Source of the DNA: Astropecten irregularis
Lineage: Eukaryota > Echinodermata > Asteroidea > Paxillosida > Astropectinidae
NCBI GenBank assembly: GCA_963971285.1
Contig: OZ020254.1
Location: forward strand, 4,774,001-4,838,000
Length of the DNA: 64,000 nt
Direction: 5' to 3'
Shown piece by piece: positions 61,401 through 64,000 of this stretch (positions within the stretch are counted from its first letter, which is position 1; each line of letters starts with the position of its first letter). Both the position numbers and the translations under genes were made by a program. The notes beneath the pieces were generated by a model. It made no database searches, had not been told where the DNA came from, and saw only the letters and a list, made by a program, of their open reading frames with translations.

Positions 61401-64000
61401 GCTTCTTTCGCCAGCAATCCAGACGGCAAGAAGATGCACTTTAATGCCAGCCTGGTGGACCCCCAGGGAGAGATCAAATGCCTGGTGGAGGTCATCATCA
61501 CCTGGAAGACGCCACACGCTGCCGTACAAAAGGTCAGATACATCATGCCGGAACCTCAGAGCTTGCAGGGCCTCAGTTTTATGCCGGAACCTCAGAGCTT
61601 GCGGGCCTCAGTTTTATGCCGGAACCTCAGAGCTTGCGGGGCCTCAGTTTTATGCCGGAACCTCAGAGCTTGCGGGGCCTCAGTTTTATGCCGCAACCTC
61701 AGAGCTTGCAGGGCCTCAGTTTTATGCCGCAACCTCAGAGCTTGCAGGGCCTCAATTTTATGCCGGAATCACAGAGCTTGCGGGCCTCAATTTTATGTCG
61801 GAATCACAGAGCTTGCGGGCCTCAATTTTATGCCGGAATCACAGAGCTTGCGGGCCTCAATTTTATGCCGGAATCACAGAGCTTGCAGGGCCTCAATTTT
61901 ATGCCGGAATCACAGAGCTTGCGGGCCTCAATTTTATGCCGGAATCACAGAGCTTGCAGGGCCTCAATTTTATGCCGCAACCTCAGAGCTTGCAGGGCCT
62001 CAATTTTATGCCGGAATCACAGAGCTTGCGGGCCTCAATTTTATGCCGGAATCACAGAGCTTGCGGGCCTCAATTTTATGCCAGAATCACAGAGCTTGCG
62101 GGCCTCAATTTTATGCCGGAATCACAGAGCTTGCGGGCCTCAATTTTATGCCGGAATCACAGAGCTTGCAGGGCCTCAATTTTATGCCGGAATCACAGAG
62201 CTTGCGGGCCTCAATTTTATGCCGGAATCACAGAGCTTGCAGGGCCTCAATTTTATGCCGGAATCACAGAGCTTGCGGGCCTCAATTTTATGCCGGAATC
62301 ACAGAGCTTGCGGGGCCTTAGTCTTATGCTGGAACCTCAGAGCTTGCGGGGCCGTAGTCTTTATGATGCAACCTCAGAGCTTGCGGTCCTCAATTTTATG
62401 CCACAACCTCCGAGGTTGCGGGCCTCAATTTTATGCCGGAATCACAGAGCTTGCAGGGCCTCAATTTTATGCCGGAATCACAGAGCTTGCGGGCCTCAAT
62501 TTTATGCCGGAATCACAGAGCTTGCGGGCCTCAATTTTATGCCAGAATCACAGAGCTTGCGGGCCTCAATTTTATGCCGGAATCACAGAGCTTGCGGGCC
62601 TCAATTTTATGCCGGAATCACAGAGCTTGCAGGGCCTCAATTTTATGCCGGAATCACAGAGCTTGCGGGCCTCAATTTTATGCCGGAATCACAGAGCTTG
62701 CAGGGCCTCAATTTTATGCCGGAATCACAGAGCTTGCGGGCCTCAATTTTATGCCGGAATCACAGAGCTTGCGGGGCCTTAGTCTTATGCTGGAACCTCA
62801 GAGCTTGCGGGGCCGTAGTCTTTATGATGCAACCTCAGAGCTTGCGGTCCTCAATTTTATGCCACAACCTCCGAGGTTGCGGGCCTCAATTTTATGCCGG
62901 AATCACAGAGCTTGCAGGGCCTGACCCTAAAATTGTTGAATAGTTAGCTTGATACCAAAGTATGATCTACACTTAGATCTGTATAGATCAGGAATGAAAT
63001 AGAGTGTCAAAAAGAAACTGAGGAGAGCTTTTGTTGACCTTCTCTTCTCTTTCTTCCGCTCAATCATTATTTAGTCTGACACTGTGAGATACATGAATAC
63101 GTTAAACTGCGGTCCAATGGAGCCAGGACTGTGGACACTGGTGCTGTTCCAGAGGGGAGTCAAGGAACCATTCCCATATACTGTGCAGATATTCCTGACG
63201 GAGCCTAGGACGCAGGGATGGATGGACTTCAAGAAGAAAGGCAGCAATGCAGGTAAAGCTTTTACATCAATCTACGATGGAGTTATCAACAACTGCAGCT
63301 GTAGCAACTGCAGCATTTGAAGCTACAAGCAAGCAGCAGAAACCAGTGGCGTATCTAGGGGAAATGGCTCCCGGGGCAAGCGCTAAAATTTCACCCCCTA
63401 ATTCCGGCTTCCGATGCCAGTGACAAGAAAATCAGACAATTCAATATTGAAATTTGTCTTTCTTTGTTCAAACTTCATCGGATTCTTCAACATAACTGCT
63501 CCCCTTTTTTGCCTTTGTGTTTTTTGCGCCCCCTGGAAAGTGGCGCCCGGGGCACGTGCCCCTGTTGCCCCACCCTAGTTATGCCACCGACAGACACAGT
63601 AGTAGTAGTAGAAGCACAGCAACAAGAAGAGGTTGGCTGCTGGAGGGATTAGTGCTGAGGAGTCTCTTATCCCTTCCAGGAGGATTATCTTCTTTGATAC
63701 CAGATACTTCAGCTTGTCCAGGAATAGATAATCCTACAAGGGCTCTAGTTATGCCTTGGTATTTAAACTCTCAATCAACTCTCCCTTAAACAATCATGAT
63801 ATGAAGAAATAGCATTTTCTAAGTTCAATATTTTGCAGATGATCAGATTTTTCTTGGGGGGATTTTTGCCATGGTTGTTTATTTCCTGTCTTTCTTTCTT
63901 TTTGAAGATGAGCTTCAGGGAATCTGGATGACGGAGGAGATTAAAGAATTGAGTGAGTCAGAGATCACTGAGGGTAACTACCACGTACAGAAGGTCCTGG
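7395..64000 (+). CDS. XYLT-like: XYLT-like GT14 glycosyltransferase, partial, 18 exons
   Basis: Join of 7395-7469, 14809-14914, 22981-23074, 33535-33614, 44561-44641, 46026-46145, 51846-51960, 52584-52752, 53336-53464, 54065-54167, 55110-55291, 57791-57977, 58528-58572, 59984-60063, 60504-60640, 61360-61532, 63075-63252 and 63908 to the edge. All introns are GT-AG and all phases agree. The product has 715 readable residues (residue 1 = Tyr at 7396). Human XYLT1, recalled from memory, aligns in order. Matches are the four-Cys block (C5, C31, C40, C50), the PVKIGF strand, HVD (D137), WGS (W174), DLPIR (D206), SQW (274-275), PDESF (E310), FARKF, and a C-terminal EPGLWTL segment. Known XYLTs transfer xylose from UDP-xylose to Ser of proteoglycan cores in the Golgi. 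Inference: this is a divergent paralogue, because Asp of GSDW is Gln274, the DWD site reads NPD, and Cys pair 561/574 is missing. The start codon, anchor and stop codon are not in the window. Confidence 0.9.
7615..7752 (+). repeat. Non-LTR retrotransposon 3' end
   Basis: The segment ends GCGCATTATAAATGCTCT followed by (ATT)n. A 3' tail of short repeats after this kind of sequence is usual for truncated LINE or SINE ends in marine invertebrates. Family unknown. Confidence 0.55.
7756..7908. repeat. Mariner-like MITE, truncated
   Basis: TA then CAGTAGAATGCTGATAATGA starts the copy. The inner CCGAACATCATCCTTGG matches copies at 26110 and 31352. The right end is lost. Confidence 0.65.
7918..8180. 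repeat. Long-TIR foldback element
   Basis: About 75 bp at the left (core GATCAAAGTCACGCAATG, then GTTGCTGGTAG) is inverted at the right (CTACCAGCAACATGACATC, then GTGACTTTGATC). The spacer is about 90 bp. No clean target duplication was found. Confidence 0.75.
9480..9559 (+). repeat. Short direct duplication
   Basis: CATCCTGAATCCTCCACA occurs twice 53 bp apart, each followed by TCCTCCAATG. Confidence 0.85.
9836..10198. mobile_element. Foldback element, CCCTGTCCGCACTGG ends
   Basis: The left end CCCTGTCCGCACTGGACTTT is inverted at the right as AAAGTCCAGTGTGAACAGGG. The interior repeats the TCCGCACTGGA motif. Its right end directly abuts the GGGGCC element at 10197. Confidence 0.75.
10197..10659. 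repeat. GGGGCCAATTTCAT-family foldback, composite
   Basis: Outer ends GGGGCCAATTTCAT and ATGAAATTGGCCCC are inverted. Inside, GCTTAGCACAAAAATGTC and ATTAAGACAGAAATG blocks are followed by a second unit starting AGCTGTTTAAGCACC at 10438. That second unit is the uninterrupted counterpart of the site at 11058. Confidence 0.8.
11058..11640. repeat. GGGGCCAATTTCAT-family copy split by a TTAA element
   Basis: The left end is at 11058-11080 and the rest at 11425-11640, with a TTAA element between. The continuation (GCACCAAAATTTGCTTAAGC) matches 10447 onward. Confidence 0.85.
11085..11420 (+). mobile_element. TTAA-flanked foldback MITE, full length
   Basis: The 336-bp element starts AGGTAGTATCATACTTTGG and ends with its near inverse, and TTAA flanks both sides (11081-11084, 11421-11424). 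A palindrome GATCTTTTAAAAGATC sits in the middle (11237-11252). The site without insertion is visible at 10443-10446 with a single TTAA, so TTAA was duplicated on insertion. This points to a piggyBac-type transposase acting in trans. There is no coding capacity. Confidence 0.88.
13644..13828 (+). repeat. Diverged tandem duplication
   Basis: GTCCCAT(G/T)CAGCCAACAAA, then TTTATAAGGGAGCCCTCAT, occurs twice about 115 bp apart, each after TTTGCAGGTA. Confidence 0.85.
14085..14217. mobile_element. Foldback MITE flanked by TAA
   Basis: Ends GGCCTTGTCCCAATTCTC and GAGAATTGGAACACTGCC are inverted, with TAA on both sides (14082-14084, 14218-14220). It is 133 bp with PIF/Harbinger-type flanks. A related inner part is seen near 26005-26075. 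Confidence 0.75.
14386..14666. mobile_element. 281-bp foldback element
   Basis: ACACCGATCCGTCGGC is inverted at the right as GCCGTCGGATCGGTGT. Homology of the two arms continues through CTGCAGTGTCCCCGCCCGCC and its inverse. TAT flanks both ends (14383-14385, 14667-14669). Confidence 0.85.
14809..14914 (+). CDS. XYLT-like: XYLT-like exon 2, cysteine block
   Basis: The acceptor is TTTCTCAG and the donor GTGAGG. The phase runs from 2 to 0, and the first base completes an Arg codon with exon 1. Residues 26-60 hold NTCRKELVDAYC and then GGC. These match the human segment HCRQEIGETYC followed by FC, so C31, C40 and C50 correspond to human C276, C285 and C301. This block separates XYLTs from other GT14 enzymes and is the best reason to call the gene XYLT-like. 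Confidence 0.9.
14960..15183. mobile_element. GGGGCCAATTTCAT-family foldback, intact
   Basis: Ends GGGGCCAATTTCACAGAGCT and AGCTCTATGAAATTGGCCCC are inverted over a 224-bp element. It carries GTCTTAATAAAAACAGG and TTGTTCTTTGGCTGTTGTTC as at 10197 and 50566. No clear target duplication. Confidence 0.85.
15575..15869 (+). mobile_element. TTAA-flanked foldback MITE
   Basis: TTAA at 15571-15574 and 15870-15873. Ends AGGTGCTATCATACTTTTG and CTAAAGTATGATATCGCCT. It is 295 bp and has lost the central palindrome. Confidence 0.85.
16425..16442 (+). repeat. C homopolymer run
   Basis: Eighteen C in a row. Confidence 0.95.
16481..16616. mobile_element. GC-rich foldback, AATGGGAGAC ends
   Basis: The two arms AGAAACGGTCTTCAAGTCAA and TTGACTTGAAGACCGGTTCT are inverted around alternating purine-pyrimidine sequence rich in GC and GCAC. 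It is one of five copies and has no clear target duplication. Confidence 0.85.
16816..16896 (+). repeat. 27-bp tandem triplicate
   Basis: Three units of ATCGAAGAATGTGTTTGGAA plus seven bases, starting at 16816, 16843 and 16870. Confidence 0.9.
18354..18692 (+). repeat. 21-bp minisatellite
   Basis: The unit CATTGCCTTGGTGCTTCTGG (variant GCAACTGG) recurs about a dozen times with small indels. Because the unit is seven codons, it stays open in several frames and gives false proteins with LVI repeats. Confidence 0.9.
22981..23074 (+). CDS. XYLT-like: XYLT-like exon 3, linker
   Basis: The acceptor is TTTTTCTTCAG and the donor GTAAAA. The phase runs from 0 to 1. Residues 61-91 (NGRTLKQGEMPFSFRA and on) are rich in basic and polar residues and have no clear human counterpart. 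The segment is longer than the human linker, and the DED acidic triplet (314-316) of human XYLT1 is not seen. The call rests on splice sites, open frame and phase fit, with little homology. Confidence 0.75.
23384..23454 (-). repeat. tRNA-like fragment (SINE head or pseudogene)
   Basis: The minus strand reads GGATAGCTCAGTTGGTAGAG (A-box region) and, 30 bases on, TGGTTCGAATCACACTCC (B-box). The D-arm is good. The T-stem and acceptor do not pair, and base 33 of the anticodon loop is C instead of U, so it is not an intact tRNA gene. Confidence 0.6.
24755..25575 (+). repeat. 17-bp minisatellite with 85-bp higher-order unit
   Basis: About 48 units of GACTAACTGTCACACAG occur with variants GCAACACAT, GCAACACGG and CACAAAG. 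Units starting GCAACACGGAG lie at 25124, 25209 and 25294, exactly 85 bp (five units) apart. Degenerate copies extend on both sides (24715-25670). Confidence 0.95.
26110..26294. mobile_element. Mariner-like MITE
   Basis: AGTGGAACGCCACTATAACG at the left is inverted as CGTTATAGTGGCGTTCCACT at the right, which ends CACTG followed by TA. The 185-bp foldback has no coding capacity. The left end has lost its TACAG. Confidence 0.75.
27407..27756 (-). mobile_element. TTAA-flanked foldback MITE
   Basis: TTAA at 27403-27406 and 27757-27760. The inner GCAGATTCATGGGCAAAAAT and CCCACTTTTTGAAAAAACAG fit the family. The ends are diverged. 350 bp. Confidence 0.8.
31352..31475. repeat. Mariner-like MITE, truncated
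   Basis: TA then CAGTGGAACGCCACTATAAG starts the copy. The inner CCGAACATCATGCTTGGCTC matches the other copies. It lacks the right end. Confidence 0.75.
31641..31936. mobile_element. Foldback element, GGGCCCAATTTCATGG ends
   Basis: The left end GGGCCCAATTTCATGGAATC is inverted as GATTCCATGAAATTGGGCCC. TAACGGTA-like words recur inside in both directions. 296 bp. The interior is unrelated to the GGGGCC family although the terminal 14 bases are nearly the same. Confidence 0.85.
33093..33373. repeat. GGGCTCGATTTCACC-type foldback split by a GC-rich foldback
   Basis: GGGCTCGATTTCACCAAACC and the right end TGAAATCGGTCCC are inverted. A complete AATGGGAGAC element lies between the halves (33175-33318). 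Confidence 0.7.
33175..33318. mobile_element. GC-rich foldback, AATGGGAGAC ends
   Basis: Arms AATGGGAGACTTTGGAGAAC and its inverse flank alternating GCGC/GCAC sequence. It is among the best preserved of five copies. Confidence 0.88.
33535..33614 (+). CDS. XYLT-like: XYLT-like exon 4, start of GT14 domain
   Basis: The acceptor is TTTCCTTTAG and the donor GTAAGT. The phase runs from 1 to 0. Residues 93-118 include SLVPVKIGFLILAHNNPDAV, which matches the first beta strand of the human GT14 domain (PVRIAFVLVVHG). The Rossmann-type donor-binding half begins here. Confidence 0.92.
36231..36300 (-). repeat. Possible non-LTR 3' end remnant
   Basis: (AAT)n-like sequence followed by GGTTACTTATATAGCACA looks like the inverse of a LINE or SINE tail. 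Weak. Confidence 0.35.
36346..36575. mobile_element. 230-bp foldback flanked by TTA
   Basis: AGCCCACCGCACACTATACG is inverted at the right end. TTA lies on both sides (36343-36345, 36576-36578). GACTCCCAGAATGCTTTGCG and its inverse form a second matching pair inside. TTA is a PIF/Harbinger-like target. Confidence 0.82.
37853..38065 (+). pseudogene. Non-LTR retrotransposon reverse-transcriptase end
   Basis: The open frame reads CMRLWNLSNTDRCDCGEAQT, then ADHLVEHC and a Trp-rich stretch. The C-x-C-G...H...C pattern follows the thumb domain in many Jockey/RTE-like LINE polymerases. A stop (37850) lies before it and another (38063) after. It is a short dead 3' fragment, and the exact clade is uncertain. 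Confidence 0.72.
38280..38424. mobile_element. GC-rich foldback, AATGGGAGAC ends
   Basis: Arms with GGAGAACCGGTCTTGAGTCA and its inverse around GTGCGCG-rich sequence. One arm has lost an AC. Confidence 0.85.
38688..38818. repeat. GGGGTCGATTTCA-family copy, right end lost
   Basis: GGGGTCGATTTCACCAAACT, then ATGCAATGCAGCCCTA and GGTTATCCTTCGTAACT as in the copies at 43486 and 55401. The right terminus is missing. Confidence 0.75.
38936..39051 (-). repeat. TTAA-family foldback, fragment
   Basis: Inner segment CTGTGAAATTTTCAGTCC to TTGATCTTTAAAAGAT. Neither end is present. Confidence 0.75.
39840..39897 (+). repeat. Inverted pair of G and C runs
   Basis: Eleven G (39840-39850) and seventeen C (39881-39897) are separated by 30 bases and could pair as a hairpin. 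Confidence 0.85.
39972..40194. repeat. Foldback with GGCTCAGGCTCCA arms
   Basis: GTCTCAGGCTCAGGCTCCA is inverted as TGGAGCCTGAGCCTGAG. The outer AGGGGCG pairs with CGCCCCT. The interior is AT-rich. Confidence 0.75.
40284..40403. mobile_element. Tourist-like MITE flanked by TAA
   Basis: GTGCCTGTTTGTTTC and GAAACAAACAGACC are inverted. TAA lies on both sides (40281-40283, 40404-40406). The core GATCCGGATCCCATTTTAG matches 6461-6574. Confidence 0.82.
41752..42095 (-). mobile_element. TTAA-flanked foldback MITE, full length
   Basis: TTAA at 41748-41751 and 42096-42099. Ends AGGTAGTATCATACTTTGG and its inverse are near perfect. 344 bp. Confidence 0.9.
42751..42920 (-). repeat. TTAA-family foldback, left half
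   Basis: TTAA at 42747-42750, then AGGTCATTTCATACTTTGG. The copy stops near TTTTGGTCTTTTGG. Confidence 0.75.
43283..43316. repeat. GGGGCCAATTTCAT-family end fragment
   Basis: TTGTGCTAAGCAGCTCTATG, then AAATTGGTCCC, is the right end of the family. The CTTTTCCTGTGCTAAGCA motif is repeated before and after it. Confidence 0.7.
43486..43630. mobile_element. GGGGTCGATTTCA-family foldback
   Basis: GGGGTCGATTCCACCAAACT and GGTGAAATCAACCCC are inverted. TAGGGCTTATGACGCATTGC lies inside. 145 bp. Confidence 0.85.
43979..44123. mobile_element. GGGGTCGATTTCA-family foldback
   Basis: Ends GGGGTTGATTTTACCAAACT and TTGAATTCAACCCC. It shares GACTTATGATGCATTGCAGC with the copy at 43486. 145 bp. Confidence 0.82.
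44561..44641 (+). CDS. XYLT-like: XYLT-like exon 5, HVD motif
   Basis: The acceptor is TCTATTTTCAG and the donor GTAATT. It is 27 whole codons. Residues 119-145 include FYYVIHVDYRADGVRQ, matching human HFYYIHVDKRS. D137 corresponds to Asp361 of human XYLT1, which lies in the sugar-nucleotide site. Confidence 0.95.
44642..46025. other. Intron 5
   Basis: It is 1.4 kb with one GC-rich foldback at 45430-45562. The rest shows no feature. Confidence 0.7.
45430..45562. mobile_element. GC-rich foldback, AATGGGAGAC ends
   Basis: Arms AATGGGGGACTTTGGAGAAC and its diverged inverse ending CTCCTATT. The core GCACGCATGCACGCGC alternates purine and pyrimidine. Confidence 0.85.
46026..46145 (+). CDS. XYLT-like: XYLT-like exon 6
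   Basis: The acceptor is CTGTGTCTGTAG and the donor GTACGT. It is 40 whole codons (146-185). NVRVLP matches human NVRVTP, and W174 in SWGS fits human Trp392. Two residues before the Trp are extra and two after are missing compared with human, so the loop differs while its length is kept. Confidence 0.93.
46463..46515 (+). repeat. tRNA-like B-box fragment
   Basis: CCGGTTCGAATCCTGCTCC matches a B-box. No good A-box precedes it, so it may be a SINE scrap or chance. Confidence 0.35.
47472..47487 (+). repeat. G homopolymer run
   Basis: Sixteen G in a row after a G-rich lead-in. Confidence 0.95.
50433..50564. mobile_element. GGGGTCGATTTCA-family foldback, inverted interior
   Basis: GGGGTCGATTTCATGAAG at the left and TTGGTGAAATCAACCCC at the right. 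The interior reads opposite to the copy at 43486. Its right end is one base from the next element. Confidence 0.8.
50566..50898. mobile_element. GGGGCCAATTTCAT-family foldback with inner insertion
   Basis: GGGGCCAATTTCATGAAGCT to TGTGAAATTGGCC. About 100 bp (50753-50832) interrupts the family sequence and contains ATCAGCCAAAATAATGAC, also seen at 37347-37364. This suggests another small dispersed repeat. Confidence 0.78.
50918..51045. mobile_element. GC-rich foldback, AATGGGAGAC ends
   Basis: Arms AATGGGAGACTTTGGAGAAC and its inverse. Core of GCACGCACACGC and GCGTGCGCGTGC. 128 bp. Confidence 0.88.
51846..51960 (+). CDS. XYLT-like: XYLT-like exon 7, INLSGSDLPIR motif
   Basis: The acceptor is TTGCCCTAG and the donor GTTAGT. 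The phase runs from 0 to 1. Residues 186-223 contain WDFVINLSGSDLPIRNVDD, matching human WDFFINLSAADYPIRTNDQ. This is the most conserved GT14 motif, and its Asp (D206) is kept. Confidence 0.96.
51961..52583. other. Intron 7
   Basis: It is 623 bp and contains one foldback at 52061-52226. The rest is plain AT-rich intron. Confidence 0.75.
52061..52226. mobile_element. Foldback, GGCCGATTTCAC ends
   Basis: GGCCGATTTCAC and GTGAAATCGGCC are inverted. The inner TGGATTTGAGCTTAGCGA is duplicated in tandem. Confidence 0.8.
52584..52752 (+). CDS. XYLT-like: XYLT-like exon 8, altered GSDW motif
   Basis: The acceptor is GTCACAAG and the donor GTGAGG. The phase runs from 1 to 2. Residues 225-279 begin FNFMRQNG, matching human MNFLKSHG. 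C250 in YGCGGH fits Cys471. SASQW (271-275) falls exactly on human GGSDW, so Asp494 of the human enzyme is Gln274 here while the flanking Ser and Trp are kept. Confidence 0.93.
52753..53335. other. Intron 8
   Basis: It is 583 bp and mostly filled by one TTAA-flanked element (52948-53295), which ends 40 bp before the exon 9 acceptor. Confidence 0.8.
52948..53295 (+). mobile_element. TTAA-flanked foldback MITE
   Basis: TTAA at 52944-52947 and 53296-53299. Ends GGTACCATCATACTTTGG and CCAAAGCATGATATTACCT. 348 bp. Confidence 0.87.
53336..53464 (+). CDS. XYLT-like: XYLT-like exon 9, PDESF motif
   Basis: The acceptor is TGTCTTACAG and the donor GTAAGC. It enters and leaves in phase 2. Residues 281-322 include SIIPDESFMASML, matching human TLLPAESFFHTVL. 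E310 fits Glu529, the position equivalent to the catalytic Glu of core-2 GlcNAc transferase, another GT14 enzyme. The codon split with exon 10 is Arg323, where human has Cys542. Confidence 0.93.
53465..54064. other. Intron 9
   Basis: It is 600 bp. A tRNA-derived SINE occupies 53510-53828, and the rest is AT-rich. Confidence 0.75.
53510..53828 (+). mobile_element. tRNA-derived SINE
   Basis: The A-box-like CTAGTGGTCTGG (53523) and B-box GGGTTCGAATCC (53575) are spaced as in a tRNA head. A body with GAGCAAGACACTCTGTCACA and AGGTGTAAATGGGTACCTG follows, then a (TTA)n tail (53817-53828). This layout recurs in SINEs of echinoderms and other invertebrates. It is in sense with the host gene and would be transcribed by Pol III. 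Confidence 0.85.
54065..54167 (+). CDS. XYLT-like: XYLT-like exon 10, reduced cysteine hairpin
   Basis: The acceptor is CTGATCAG and the donor GTACGT. The phase runs from 2 to 0. Residues 324-357 end RGFCRHTEDIDFCGQ, matching the human hairpin GCKCQYKHIVDWCGC. The inner cysteines C346 and C355 (human 563 and 572) are kept. The outer two (human 561 and 574) are Gly344 and Gln357. Confidence 0.92.
54168..55109. other. Intron 10
   Basis: It is 942 bp. A full-length TTAA element lies at 54619-54961, and nothing else is recognised. Confidence 0.8.
54619..54961 (+). mobile_element. TTAA-flanked foldback MITE, full length
   Basis: TTAA at 54615-54618 and 54962-54965. The central GATCTTTTAAAAGATC at 54773-54788 is intact. 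343 bp. Confidence 0.9.
55110..55291 (+). CDS. XYLT-like: XYLT-like exon 11, FARKF segment
   Basis: The acceptor is TTCATTGTACAG and the donor GTATGT. The phase runs from 0 to 2. Residues 358-417 include LFFARKFDGAVNNPV, matching human TFFARKFEAVVNQEI, the end of the catalytic domain. The last part (SSGKYYVDLLKNRITEEFV) diverges from the human sequence. Confidence 0.94.
55401..55551. mobile_element. GGGGTCGATTTCA-family foldback
   Basis: GGGGTCGATTTCACAAAAAT and TTCTTGAAATTGACCCC are inverted. The inner GATGGGTTATCCTTGGTTGC fits the family. Confidence 0.82.
55801..56859. mobile_element. hAT-type element, 1,059 bp, perfect 8-bp TSD
   Basis: The ends TAGGGCTGTGCATTC (left) and GAACGCACAGCCCTA (right) are inverted with one mismatch. 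GTTTGCTT flanks both sides (55793-55800, 56860-56867). Subterminal GGGTACCCG-like motifs occur near both ends in both orientations, as in hAT transposase binding regions. No transposase frame is seen. The right half (about 56390-56680) is unusually rich in CpG. It sits inside an older repeat with AGCTAAGCACAAAAGTG and TTTCACAGAAATGCTTAG. Confidence 0.9.
57791..57977 (+). CDS. XYLT-like: XYLT-like exon 12
   Basis: The acceptor is TTGGTACAG and the donor GTCAGT. The phase runs from 2 to 0. Residues 419-480 are charged and leucine-rich (EVELEEIRKLRIFPQVLPLD), then CCQPIY and RDLRYWIDFSV. Human similarity is weak, so the call rests on splice sites, phase and position between two recognisable parts of the protein. 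Confidence 0.82.
57978..58527. other. Intron 12
   Basis: It is 550 bp. The stretch 58042-58215 resembles a dispersed repeat with a central AGAGCGCCAAAT motif, perhaps a non-LTR 3' end. The call is weak. Confidence 0.4.
58528..58572 (+). CDS. XYLT-like: XYLT-like exon 13, 45-bp exon
   Basis: A long T-rich tract with TTTTTTCAG precedes it and GTGAGT follows. It is fifteen whole codons, IEVKTGESRVLRASF (481-495). It could be skipped without changing frame. The beta-strand-like composition fits the C-terminal XYLT domain. Confidence 0.78.
58573..59983. other. Intron 13
   Basis: It is 1.4 kb. Apart from a 110-bp tandem duplication (59536-59760), nothing is recognised. Confidence 0.7.
59536..59760 (+). 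repeat. 110-bp tandem duplication
   Basis: AATTGTGGGTAGCCGTGTCA starts both copies (59536, 59646), each ending AACAGCTACTTCATCAG. Confidence 0.92.
59984..60063 (+). CDS. XYLT-like: XYLT-like exon 14
   Basis: The acceptor is TTCACTATAG and the donor GTAGGC. The phase runs from 0 to 2. Residues 496-521 read VPQSRTQCFSRGHIKGLYLT and on. The TQC-GH-Y pattern resembles human NSCRYYPMGHPASVHLY, where the Cys forms a long-range disulfide with the C-terminal region. Confidence 0.85.
60064..60503. other. Intron 14
   Basis: It is 440 bp and T-rich. No feature beyond the splice signals was seen. Confidence 0.75.
60504..60640 (+). CDS. XYLT-like: XYLT-like exon 15
   Basis: The acceptor is GTTGCTAG and the donor GTAAGC. 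The phase runs from 2 to 1. Residues 523-567 include ATLYMASFININEKIQKAPT and one Cys, and the segment is probably part of the C-terminal beta domain. I see no motif I can align confidently, so splice sites and phase carry the call. Confidence 0.83.
60641..61359. other. Intron 15
   Basis: It is 719 bp. It holds a TTAA element (60675-60993), whose left TTAA starts 30 bp after the donor, and a (TC)n tract (61310-61328) before the exon 16 acceptor. Confidence 0.8.
60675..60993 (+). mobile_element. TTAA-flanked foldback MITE
   Basis: TTAA at 60671-60674 and 60994-60997. Ends AGGTAGTATCATACTTTGG and CCAAAGTATGATATTACCT. 319 bp. Confidence 0.9.
61360..61532 (+). CDS. XYLT-like: XYLT-like exon 16
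   Basis: The acceptor is GATGTGCAG after a (TC)n-rich tract, and the donor is GTCAGA. The phase runs from 1 to 0. Residues 569-625 include SNPDGKKMHFNASLVDPQGE and VEVIITWKTP, aligning with the human region around DWDAKERLF and VTVIWVDP. The human DWD motif reads NPD here. A minisatellite starts about 12 bp after the exon. Confidence 0.9.
61545..62927 (+). repeat. 35/36-bp minisatellite filling intron 16
   Basis: About 39 units of ATGCCGGAATCACAGAGCTT followed by GCGGGCCTCAATTTT (35 bp) or GCAGGGCCTCAATTTT (36 bp). The first units carry GGAACCTCAGAG. A 461-bp block is duplicated inside it, since CGGGGCCTTAGTCTTATGCT occurs at 62311 and 62772. No unit has a stop in any + frame. The array starts about 12 bp after the exon 16 donor. 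Confidence 0.96.
63075..63252 (+). CDS. XYLT-like: XYLT-like exon 17
   Basis: The acceptor is ATTATTTAG and the donor GTAAAG. The phase runs from 0 to 1. Residues 626-684 include MEPGLWTLVLF, matching human LRPGVWTVKIL, and YTVQIFLTEP, matching human TKFLVAPLTF. This is the last part with clear similarity to the human C-terminal domain. Confidence 0.93.
63253..63907. other. Intron 17
   Basis: It is 655 bp. An hAT-like element (63344-63589) lies in its first half, followed by a short (AGT)n run. Confidence 0.75.
63344..63589. mobile_element. hAT-like MITE, CAGTGGCGTA ends
   Basis: CAGTGGCGTATCTAGGG and CCCTAGTTATGCCACCG are inverted with three mismatches. Flanks GCAGAAAC and ACAGACAC agree at six of eight bases, as an aged 8-bp duplication would. 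The inner GCGCCCGGGGCACGTGCCCC is itself palindromic. Confidence 0.72.
63908..64000 (+). CDS. XYLT-like: XYLT-like exon 18, runs off the window
   Basis: A strong pyrimidine tract and TTTTTGAAG precede the exon. It enters in phase 1. Residues 686-715 read ELQGIWMTEEIKELSESEIT and on, an acidic helix-like stretch. The frame is open to the edge. AAG-GTCCTGG at 63991-64000 could be a weak donor, so the exon end is unknown. Confidence 0.8.

Noticed and set aside
61243-62943. 566-codon open frame with repeated GITELAG and CRNHRACG peptides
   Set aside because: It is the intron minisatellite read in a frame other than the exon's. All three forward frames are open because the unit has no stop. Exon 16 uses a different frame at its left part.
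7395-64000. Assignment to core-2 GlcNAc transferase or plant-type GT14
   Set aside because: The four-cysteine block before the catalytic domain and the C-terminal EPGLWTL region match XYLTs and are absent from those subfamilies.
63991-64000. End of exon 18 at the AAG-GTCCTGG site
   Set aside because: GTCCTG is a poor donor and the frame stays open to the edge, so no end is called.
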